DNA of 64,000 nt. Origin: Cloeon dipterum (lineage: Eukaryota > Arthropoda > Insecta > Ephemeroptera > Baetidae). The DNA lies in NCBI RefSeq assembly GCF_949628265.1, contig NC_088788.1:27142335-27206334 (forward strand), read 5' to 3'. The notes beneath the pieces are model-generated. The model did no database searches. It was not told the DNA's origin and saw nothing but the letters and a program-made list of their open reading frames with translations. Made by a program: the position numbers and the translations under genes. Below are positions 15,901-27,900 of this stretch, piece after piece. Position 1 is the stretch's first letter. Each line of letters begins with the position of its first letter.

Positions 15901-18900
15901 ACGCGCCGCTCGAACATTTCCTTGGCCTTGCCAGAACCGCTTTTTGGGTTCACGAACACAAGCAAACGACGGTCTTCGCCACTGTTTGGAATTTCTGCAA
16001 CACAAAAGCACAAGGGAAATCCGTCAGTTTGTTTTTTAATAGTCACGCTCTATTAAAGGGCATTCGCATCGCCACATGACTCGCGATGTTTGTATGTAAT
16101 TCTATTCACTGTTAAAAAATAACTTAACTCATGCAGGGTAATTATTATTGGAAAGTCTGCTCTGAGTTATTGCTGAGTGCGTTTGGCTCCAAAATTGTGC
16201 CGACACATTTTTGGTGCGTCAACGGGATGGCAATATTTTTATCATCCTTATTTGCATGTATTGTTTTATTATAACAAAGTCTTGATTAAATAATAAGAAA
16301 CTAGAAATGAAAATTTTGGACCCAAAATATGAACATTCATATTTAAGGAATAGCCGTGGAAGTTATTGATTTTGCTTAAGTACTATTGCACCCTTTGAAA
16401 TGAAAGATTTTGCATCCCACTTTGACTCTTTATCAGGCAAAGAGATAAATTGATGATAAAGGGTTACGCAACGATTCTCACAGGAGGTACTGACAAAGTC
16501 ATTAGCACCCACGATCATTAGCAAGGTCGCTAGCTAGATGTTGAGATTAATTTCTTCCAGTCTGTTAAAGGTCATCGTTATGGATAAAGATAATTAGCAA
16601 GCCCACCTATTTGCTCTCATTTGTTTACGGTGCGTGTTTATATCCTATATGGATGCAAAAACTCCTTGCCAAAACAAAACAACTGAATGTAAAGGAACTA
16701 TCGATAAAATATAAATTTACAAGTTGGGAAAAATAGAATCGAATCATTCCTAATTTTTTAGCTTTCGAGCTTCGTCGTCAGGGCTTTTCGTTTAGATCAG
16801 CCGTCCTTTCATCTGCTGTGTTTGCCCAAAATCTCGTTTGGATTGCTTGGCATTCAAAGCCGACAAGTCAAACAATGCTCATGGTCATCGATCCAGCATT
16901 CCAAGCGCGAGCAGACAGACAATGCGGCGAAATCTGTGTCACCCACGCACTGTGGCTACGACCAAAGTGAAGCAAAAACGCGTGCAATCTCGCCCTGGCA
17001 CATAAATAAGTGAGTGAGAACTGTCCTCTCGGCGGACTTTTGACCTTTTTAACAGAATTTAGACAAAACACTTGAGGGAAATGACGATTTCAGTTATGAC
17101 AGCTGTGTTAGCTGAAACATGAAGAGGATATTATAAAAATTTCGATCAAGGCGAGGACAAAGTCAGAATTTTACTTGGTTGTATTTCAATTAAACTTTTA
17201 ATCATTTTTCCCCCAAAAGCACATTACTGCGAGAATTATCCTAATTTGTTCCGTTAACCGTAATAGTAATTAACTGACCATCATATTAATGATGTTTCCA
17301 GTTAAATTAAGTTAATTTCCCCCAACCTGTAACTCTAACAATTTAAAAGGACCAAAGACATGAAAACTATAACCAATCATTTCCGCTCTAACGCATGAGC
17401 TCTATCAGAATGCATCAAACTGATTAGTACTTGTAGTTCAAGCTTTCCCACATTTATTGGCAGGACCGGTCGCGAAAGCGCACCCTCCGAAATGGAGCTG
17501 ATTGGGCGGCGGCGGCGCGTCATTTGCATCGATTCCGCGCCGCAGCAACTTGACAGTGAGTGGAACCGCTAATTAGACTGATATCTGCTCGGACAAAATA
17601 GATGAAGAGCCGCTGAGTGAATTGTCTATTTTCTTCCATGATAACCACAATGCAGGCGACGGGAGGAAGGCGAGAAAAATGTCAGGGTTGCTGGCATTCT
17701 ACGCTCTTGGCAGCTTTTCAGCCGGCCGACCGCCTGTGCGGGTGGATAATTTTATTTTGCCTCGTCTGCCGCTTATATTGCGGTTGTTGGCGCTTTCCAA
17801 GCGTTGGCCTAGCCAAACGATGACTGGCGGCATGAAATATTCTCCCTGGGAAACGGGGCAACTATAGATATGTTGATTCTGTTGCTCACTCTCAATGTCA
17901 GTGCATATTCTTGGTCCTTCTCCCTAGCCATTTTGAAGTGGTGTAAAAATCGACGTATATTCATGAAATACAGAGGAAGAAAAACATTATTTGCCTACAT
18001 TCAACAAGAGATTTTCCCCTTCAACTATGTATAGTTGTGTAACTGCGAACACATTGACACAAAAATGTCAACAGCTTAAATATTGTTGATAGACGCCAAT
18101 GAAGGCAGAAGCACGCGAGGTTGTCATAATTTGTCAGCAGAAATCAAATGCAGCTTCCTCGGTGTCAGTTCGCGAAATTAGTTGACATATCGATAAAATG
18201 TCTTTCTGTGCTATTAATTAATTATGAATTTCAGCACAAATAATTTTTTAAGGCCAATTATCAAAATTCTAAACAATTCATATTTTCATGGATAAAATTT
18301 CATTTTATATAGGGTTCTATAATAAACCGTTTTATGGAAGGGGGGTTTTCCGGGAAAAACCATTTATTCCAACTTTTAACTGATAAGTGTGCAGCGAGCG
18401 TTTTCATTTTTTCGAATTTCTACAGAAATGTCCTGCTGAACTAGTTTCAGCTGTTGGTTGCAGGATGCAGCCATAATTCATGAGCTAGAATGGAACATGA
18501 GTTTTAATATGAGTTTGCTAACAAATTTCAATAGATTAATTGGTCTCTATATAATACATGCTGATGATAATTGATGTATGGAATTTGTTAATAAACTATA
18601 ATTGTAACTCATGTTCCAATTAGGGCTGCAGCTAGGAGCCGATACTAGTTACGTAGGACATTTCTGTAGAAATACAGTAAAATAAACAGCAAGGAAGCTG
18701 CATTTAATTTCAAATGCTAGCTTAAATATTCTTACGCGGTAAACGAATGTATTTTTGACTTGTTATTGGAGAATAAATTAAATTGAAATGAAACACATAC
18801 CGATATAGTATCCAAATGAGCGTTTCTAATTTACTAAAAAAATGTTGGAAATAATTTATATTCAACATATTGTGTGAAAAATACATGACTTCTTGTTCCA

Positions 18901-21900
18901 TTTTGTCACTGATCCCCCATTACAAGATGTTTCTCCCTATATGCATTTAGAATAATTAGAATAGAATGCTTTCCTATAGTTGTAAAGGGTTATCCAATAT
19001 CTACCACACGTTTCTTTCACATTTGTGTTTTTGTAATACAGCAATTAAAGCAGTTGTACAAAACCAGCGCACACGGCACACGTGCAAGTTATATCATTCA
19101 GTCTGATACTATCCTCACGAATTGGTTGCGGTCGTTAAGCGCGTGTAGTAATCCCGCTCTCTATGTACGGCGTGTATATACAATGGAATAGAAAATGCAA
19201 CACACAACGCGCGTACGGAGGCCATTGTGTGCCTGCATCGATCACTGCAGCGAGTCAATTTAGGTCGTGTCTGCTGCTGCCCGTGCAATTAAAAATCGTC
19301 ATTGCTAATGCGTTGCGAGCCCCCAAATCGAGTTGGTTGGGGAACGAGCAGCCAGTGACCACAGCTGCGCGGGTGAGTTAATTAATACAACAGTTGCACA
19401 TACATATAAGTTACGTGTGAGCTCACACCCCTGCACCGAACCAAAGTCCCGCAGGGCGCGCCCCTAATTTTGCAGCTCAGCCGTATATCGGTGAAATGCA
19501 CACTATCAAAGCCAATGGCTCTCGCCTGTCCATTGGCCTAATGAATTTTCCGTGGGGCCTCGAAAGAAAAAATATCGACTACGGTGCGGGGGAATGTGTA
19601 TGGAAACGAAAGTAATAATTTTCACGGCGTTTATTATTTATTACATTGGCATTATTTATCACATTCCGGTTTGATGAAACTTGTCATATTCTTTGACTAT
19701 GCCACAGGTTTGGGGTTAACATTTTTCAGGTAAAGACGGTAGTAGTAAAGTTGCTTTTGAAGCAATGGACCATTTTTATAATAATTTTTAGTCAGCCGAT
19801 TTTATGCATGGATATATATTTGAGGGTGTCAAATTGGGTCAAAGTTAATTTAATTCAAGATTTTGATTAAAATATTTAAATTTGAGGTACGATTAACAAA
19901 TGAAGTACATATTTGGGAACTCCAAAATAAATTATATTTCAAGGGAGTTTCATGGAAGTGCAAAATGCCTTGAAAACAGAAAACTGCGATTGCACGGTTC
20001 AATTTTTTATAGAGGTTTGATTTCTATTATAGAAAACGAGTAGAGGCAAGTTGATAAGAAAATATACAATCCTTGGCATTCCAGAGGGAAATTAGAACTT
20101 GCAATTATTGGCCAACAGATTGCGGCGAAGCAGAACCGCGTTTGTTATATTATTTCCCCTCCAAACAACCTTCCCGAGAGTGAGAAGCAAGGGAAATAAT
20201 AATAATTTATTCACCAGCGAGAAAGAGTCGATTTCAAGAGAGGACCAGCACTCATAACATATTTATAAACACGGAATGAATTCAAAACAGCAGCCTTCAG
20301 GATTTGAGGCATGCCAAAACAAAATCGGAACACAGCTTTTGAGGCGGAAGAAATGAGCTGGAGAGCGTGCAAATTAAAAGTGTTTACCCCGGCGGGCCGA
20401 GAGGGTCGGGCTTGCTGCCTTTGGCGGAAAATTCGCGCGCGCATCCCGAGAGCAGCATCCCCACGGCCGGGCCGTGCTACGTCGGTTCAAATCTGCGAGT
20501 CGGCGAGTATCGATCCCACGGAAGGGGCACCTGCAGTACTCCTCGCAGTCTCTACTACATACGTAAGTACGTGCCCACGAAGATATGGATGGAAGTGGCA
20601 GCCAGGCGGGCGTAGGGACTCACTTGCATTTGCACGTCTCGCCGTTTTCACGCCGATTGCGGGCAGAGCCCACGTTCGCCTTTTGTCGGCCGCCTTTATT
20701 TTTCAAGAGATGAATCAAGAGTCTCGACGACTTCATTCAGTGCGCAAACACACACACACTTCTTTGCTTTCCTCAAGGGTGTCGCCATGCGAAGGATAAT
20801 TTTGTTTTCCAATCCTTTCATTTTGCATGTAAGAGAGCTTCTTTATGGAAAACATCTAGAATATTTTTAGGGTTAAAGGAAAGTTTTAGGGACCATAGGG
20901 ACGATTAGAGCTCAAAAAAGTTGAGCGAGTTTTCGTGTAAGAAGCTTTAAATCATCTAGATTGCTGGAAGTGGACTAAAACATCCGAAAAATGGTACTAC
21001 ATATGTACACGAAACAAGAAAAACCATGGCCTGCTCTCCAATTAAAGATTCTTTGAAAATCATAAATATGAATTTGATTTTTCATTTCATACTGCCTATC
21101 TTTCAACCCATAAACGAAAATATCGAAAAACGATCATAGAAATACGACACTTACATAAAATATCACGAATTTTGCATGCCAATGACGTATAACATAATTT
21201 TGGAAAATTTTTAGTTAAGCTTTTTAAATGCCAAACTTGGATAAAATACTTGGATGTTTAAAATACTCCATTATTAAGGTTCCAAATTTGTGAAATAATA
21301 TAAAAATCAGCCAAATGATTTGTAACAATTTTATAAAATAGAACGGTATTCATAAAATTCATTTTTAAAATAAGTTGCAATTTTCAACCTCGAATGCATG
21401 ACAAGATTCAGAATTTACAACTCATCCACAGGTTTTTCTAATGAAAAATAGCGTACCTGGTGAATCCAAGTTCCAGGCCGGGCCTGTCACGAGGGTCTGC
21501 CGCCACCATTAAAATAGGTTTGGTCGTCCAAGAGCCAAATGGGTGGGGCAGCAATCATTTCGCATTGCGTTACCCTCGTGCCGAGTTGTTAAATCGGCGA
21601 TTTGCATGCAGTCCGAGTCAGTCGGGTTTCCCAGGACTGCGATCGGCAGGAGGGTAGGTCCATCGTGCCAGTGTAATGGTCGCTATCCACGCAAGCTGGC
21701 CGTCAATAAAACAATTATATTCGCACGCGCATCTTTCATCGGCCGTTCACCAACTTGACACCAGGGCAAAAATAAAAGAGAGAAAAGAATAAAAGACACT
21801 GTTTAAATTACCTCTTCTTTGATGACACAAATATGCAAAGGAGAGGGTGGGACAAAAGCCAAGCCTCAGCAGTGTATAATCTGAGCAAATGGAAAATGCA

Positions 21901-24900
21901 AAGGGACGTTCAGTTTTGTCCTTTGATACAGCAGAAAGATATGACGCGACCAATGATATTTTTCATAAGTTTGTTTTCCTTGACATTATAAGGATGCGAG
22001 GGAAATATTTTACCATTTGAAATACTTTCCCCTTTTGATTCAAAGTGCAATTATAAACTATCGCGTCAGAGTATGGAGTTAAGAGATTTAATAAAGTAAA
22101 AATTCCTGACGAGAAAATTTAATCATGCGCCTAATTTAAATGCACGTTTTCAATAAAAATAACAGAATACGTTTTACTCTAACTACCATACTTCGACGCT
22201 ACCAGGATGCTAACGCAGCTTCCATTGCATTGTTACACTAAAAGAATTTATGAGACGCCGGATCCTAATTTGTGAGAAATTAAAAAAGGTAAGCAATAAG
22301 AATATTTGGACTTGCTACGTATTTTTATAACGTATAACAAGATTAGGAGAAGATTATAAAAAGCTCTGGGTTATTTAACTACGAAGCAAGATTGCCAGGG
22401 CCTAAACAGGATCATCACATCACGTAATAGAATTAATTAATCATTGCAACAACTATCTGCGTTTTAATTTATGGTTCGATAATTTCCAATCACACCAGTG
22501 AACCCAACTCTGAAAGTTTCGTGTAGTTATCATCAATCAAATCGACCTTGCTACTGATGTTTCCATCAACAAGAATGAGGTTTGAAATTTCATTTCCTTA
22601 TCTTAATTAAAAACAAAACACCCATATCAAAAACAACGAGCAGTGCATCTGCCAACTTTTGATTAGCTTGAACCCTAATACGATGTAATGAAATATTGAA
22701 AAAAAATCAGCTGTCGGGAAGAAAATACTGACACACAAACAATTTGTCTAATTAAATAAGTACTCTATGAAGGAATTTAATATCCCCATTGTGAAAACCT
22801 CTGCGTCAATCGTCTATTAAGCTCTTGATCTTTGAACCAATAAACAACGGTCTAGCGTCTAGCCTAGTTATGGTATTGGCTAATTTAGTGCTGCAGTCAA
22901 TAAACCCTGCGTGTCATAAAGTTTCTCCAAAGAGACCATGGCACGCTGTAAAACCTCACCTGATGTGCCAGTTGCAGCGAGTAAAAGGCTTTTGTTTCAT
23001 CGGACAAGCCCATTTCATGCGTTGATGCTTCCCACGCTGCAATCCAGCGAGCACGAAATTAATGAAATTTGCGCAGCAGACGTAGGTGAAGCAACTTTTG
23101 AGTTCGAATTTCCGATCCACCAGCAGACATGTCTAGCCGCTTTTGGTATGGGACCGCATGTGTTTATTTTGCAGGAAGAAGGTCCACCATTAAAAGATGA
23201 AGTCGAGATGCTTAAAGTAGAAGCAAATGTACCAGCACTCGCATCATTCACGAGCTGTCTCGCGAACCGACATTTGAGAAGGGTGCAGTCTTTATATTCA
23301 AATGTAGATGACGGAGTTTTATAGGAGTGGCCCACGACGTACATAATATAATTGAAATGTCGGAAAAGTCATTAAAACACTGAGCAGTGAGCACAAAAAC
23401 TGTTCTGGCAGAGGAGAGATTCTAGGACATTTTTAAAATATTTTGGCAGTGCACTTAGTTTGTTATAAAAGGATTAGGCGGTTATGAAATAAGTAAGCTC
23501 CCACTTGTGCAACCAAAAAGATAAGAAAGCCAACGACACCAAGAGTGTGAGAATACGCGTCATTGTTTTGACTCGATAAACAAATGTTTAAACGGCAAAA
23601 AAATGCCACAGCGTGTGCCCTATATAGTAAGCAGCAGATACACTCGACTCGTGGTATTATCTTTCCGCCTTTCAAGTACCCAGAAGGTATGTATGTATTT
23701 CAGCACGCCTCGTGCGTTTTACGTTTATGCGATCGAAATATTGGTGGAACTTGGGCAATACCAGTTTGGCTACCGATCATAAACCACACTTGAACTGCTA
23801 AACAGCTGCCCGGTCAGCGGCTTTTTCCAGGCCAAGGTTGATGAAAGGTAAAGTGGTGGCAGCGCTCGACCAAATAAACATGCTTATATAGGAATGGAAG
23901 TCAGGGAACCATCACATCAAGAGCACCGTCATGAAGCCGGACCATACAGAAAAAACGTAGGCTGGGTAATTTGGTTAATGGCCAGCCAGTGCACTTTGTG
24001 GACCTTGAAATTTGAACGGTGGGTGACCGTTTAATTTATGTACAGAACTATAGAATAATTTTGCGTCTCAGTTGATCATCTTATTCATCTTTGTGTTTAA
24101 CTATTTTTCTCAACATGTTAAAGGAGTTTCTACCTGATATCAATTTTTAGAGATATATCAATAGTTGAATAACGAACGAAAACTGTTCAGGAAGTTTGTG
24201 CTTGATAATTTTTATCAACTTTTTTGTATAAAAATTTATGGATTTCAGTTTCCCACTCTATGTGCCCGATAAAATTAGCAGTGGAGTGTAAGATGAAAAA
24301 CTATTTCCTGATTCTTCTTTTGTGTTTTTAACAGTTATATGTATTGTCTAAATTTATAAAAATACCATAACCTAATGTCGTAGAAAATTAGCCCTGGGTG
24401 GATTTTTACTCGAAGCTTTTATGAAAAACTTAATTCAACATACTAAGTTGATCAAGTTTCGCAAAAGCATTCATTGCAAGTCAAGGGAACTCTCAGGTTC
24501 TGCTGTGAGTTGATTTATAAATTTAAACCTCCAGAATTCATTACGCGCGCGCTTCTCAACTTACTTAAGACTCTCACTGAGTATGTAAATACTTGCATTG
24601 GATAAAAGGCAATTATGCGAGGTGGCTCACCTAGTTAGTTGGTCAGTGTGTGTATACGTTGCGCCACTCGCCGCCCGGACAAATAAACACACACTTGATA
24701 TTAGCAAGACAAACGACCGATCGATTCACGCACAGCATTTTCAACAGCCACAGGCTCAAAAGGGAAAATGAGTCTTACTCAAGCACACAATAACAGAATA
24801 ACGGTATTTCAAGGAAGTAAGCGCACAGAGCATAAAGTTATTAGCATCTGTACAATTAATTTTTGCTCATGCGCAACTTGTATTGTTGTCTGCGTGCGTT

Positions 24901-27900
24901 GTAAACAAATTATGCACACGGCACGGTTAGAAATTAGCACCTGCGCTGAGGGCCTGCCAATGCTAATACAACATCAGCAGACCGAAAGATACAGCTTTTT
25001 GATATTGAAATGACTCTCATGAAAAACTCAACACTTTTACCTTGCAAATATTGATATGAGCATTAATGCGTCGAATTTTGACATTTAAATTTGTTCTATT
25101 TCTATTTCAACACCGAGCTTAAAGACTGAGGTATTGAACCAAACAAATTTATTTAACGTACATACCCACACTTCCAGGAAATGGTTTTTTCAAAGTATGA
25201 AACTAACTGACACTTTTCTACAATATCAATTTTTAAGATCAGAAAAATAAGCAGTTGCGAAAGTTACTATAGGGACTGAATTCCGCAATATTCAAAGATT
25301 TTAGGTTTATTTTACCAAATTTTAAATTGATGCAAAAGCACACACCTCATGGCCTTGGAAAAGCAAAGAAGAAAGCCACGTTTAAATAAATCAGCAACAT
25401 TTTGTGATAGTTCAGAGATCATTTAAATTATTGGCACTGCATTAGCATACAAGTTTGCCGCGCGCAGATAGTTCATGATGAGTTCCATGAGCTATTCAAA
25501 TAAAACAAAATCATACTTTGTCCAGCAGTGGTTTGACGAGTTTCGGAAGCTAGTGTATATGAATTTATGGTCCCAAGTGACGTCGTAAAGTGTTATGCGC
25601 AACAAACTTGTAGGCAGCACTCTAGGTACACATACAACACGAGCCTCAAGTTGGCAACTGCAGTTCATTGCAGATCGATACTGTTAGATCCGCTATATTA
25701 TCACTTTTAGAACGTCTTCGTAATTTTATAAAAGTAGTCAAGCTTGAAAATATAGAAAGTACTTAACATTATTATTTCGGTTATCTCACAAAACTCTAAG
25801 AGGAAATTTTCATTACTATTGGATTGGAATTCCCATGTTTCCATGCAAGCGAGGGACCGAATAATATAGAGATACCTATGTTTATATGAGACATATACAA
25901 ACTTTAGCCCTCTATAAAGACAAAAAATGCAGGAGACCCTTTTTGTTCTAAGCGTATATAGGAAGCCTTATGAGAGCGTACCGCCTGGAAATAATAGCGG
26001 ACGAACCCAGTGAGGTTATCGTACTCTTCAGCTTCTTAATATGCGCACCATTCATCCAGCTTGTAAATATTTTAAGTCCAAACTTCAGTGTACGCCTTGC
26101 AAAATTTCGAAGCCGTATCCTCACAGAATTTGTGAGATTTGGCCACAACATCTTTAGGTCAATCTCCACCTCCACTCGTTTTCTGTCTGGTGCGAATTTG
26201 CAGAGGTTGCTGGATGATATGGCACAAAGTGAATAGACATTTGCATTGCTTACTATCGGTGGAGGTCCTCTGTGAAATAACAAATCATAAAATAATGATG
26301 TATTAAGCGGTATTAAGTATACATACTCTCCATATATAGCAATTAAATTGAAAAAGGAAAATGTCTTGAAGTGCCAAGTGTCAGATGGCAGTTATTACTA
26401 GATTTGTACCTGCGGGCTAAAGCTGTTGTATAGAAGATAATGGTGAGGAAAATGAAACATGAACCAGCATGACTTCAGCGATAATCGCAAGTTTAGCCAA
26501 CTACAGCGAAAACGGCATTACTCGCAAATAGTGCTGCAGTCCGCACGAATTTGACGTAAGGAAATAACCAAAAAAGTTCAGCATCATCGCAATTTAAGCC
26601 AAGTGACGGTTGTCTGGGGTTCTTCCCTACGAGTCATGTCCACATAATTCAAAGATATCGTATATCTGCACAATACAGCATAAAAAAAGTATTTGGCTCG
26701 CATCCTGCAGACAAACGAATCCTGCAGATTAAGATCTCTACTTTCGTCCTTGCACATTTCGATGATTCGAGATGATACAAAAGGAAACGCGATGGCGGGT
26801 CCGAACTTTTTGCTCCGGAGCTCTCTCGGCAGAAAGAATTAACTTGTCTCTAGGGCTATTCGGCAGAATTCTGCTAGACAAGTGGAGTGGAATGGAAAAG
26901 ACGAGCAGACGCTGTCACCGTCGCAAGGAAAGTTTGCCGAGCTCCCGGATGGCAGTTTGGCTGCAGATAGGCATTATTTCGTCTTGAAGCTAACGAGCTG
27001 AGCAGTTTTCAGAAAGGCAGAAATTATTCTACTACGCGTAGTTGTCTTTTCATGACTCACCTATGAATTTACTTGCCTGAACAGGTTTGTGAAATATATT
27101 TGCCGTGAGATGTACGTTTACTGTCGATTGCTTGAGAGTTCGATATGATTACCTTACCTCTCAGTGCCGAAGAAAAAGGAAATTTGTACCAATTAATTGT
27201 ATTCCTTGCCCACTCGTATTTCCAATTATGATTTATTTGATGAAATCATCGGTGGCGCGTTCTATAGCGGAGATCAATAAAAATGCTCTCAAGCATACGT
27301 ATCGCACAGAGCGAAAGTGAACATGCAGAATTTCACTCGCTCGGATGCTGCAGAGTTTCATTACGGCGAGTAGTGGGTATGCCATTGCGCCAAGGGCACT
27401 TTACATTCACGCTGCGAGCTATTTTATTTTGTGTTTTACCTGGAGCGAAATGCACAGTGCTTATTATGTGTGGAATGCTATATGCTAGTACCAGAGCGCC
27501 TGCTCTTTGAACAGTGCAACTGGAGCAATTAGAATTGAATTGGAAGTGACTCATTCGACCAAACCAACGTCAACGACTCAGTGCATACAGGTTTTCTTCT
27601 ACCGTGCGTGCTCTTGCTTCATTTCGACCGTTCTTCTGAGCATTGACTTGCGCCAAAGAGTTCGCACTACTTTAGCGAAAATGCTAGAAGACAACTTTTA
27701 TAGCTGTGTTTACCTTTCCAGACTAATGTTGTTTTATAAATAGAGCTCCGTGACTGGGAAATCTCGCTTTCTATAGGTGTTAGATACAATTATGGATTAT
27801 GCTATTCTTTCACTTTACTAATTTCAAGGATTGAAATTGATTTTAAGGACACCCCTAACCGTTTTCTGATGAATTAGGCCTACTTGACTCGCATAAATTT

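Noticed and set aside
20311..20799. 162-codon plus-strand ORF in sphingosine kinase intron 2
   Set aside because: It coincides with a GC-rich block where stop codons are rare; a second overlapping frame is also open and neither resembles a protein family.
25948..26283. Overlapping ORFs on both strands (111 and 88 codons)
   Set aside because: I could not recognise either product and saw no splice or promoter context; considered chance unless conserved.
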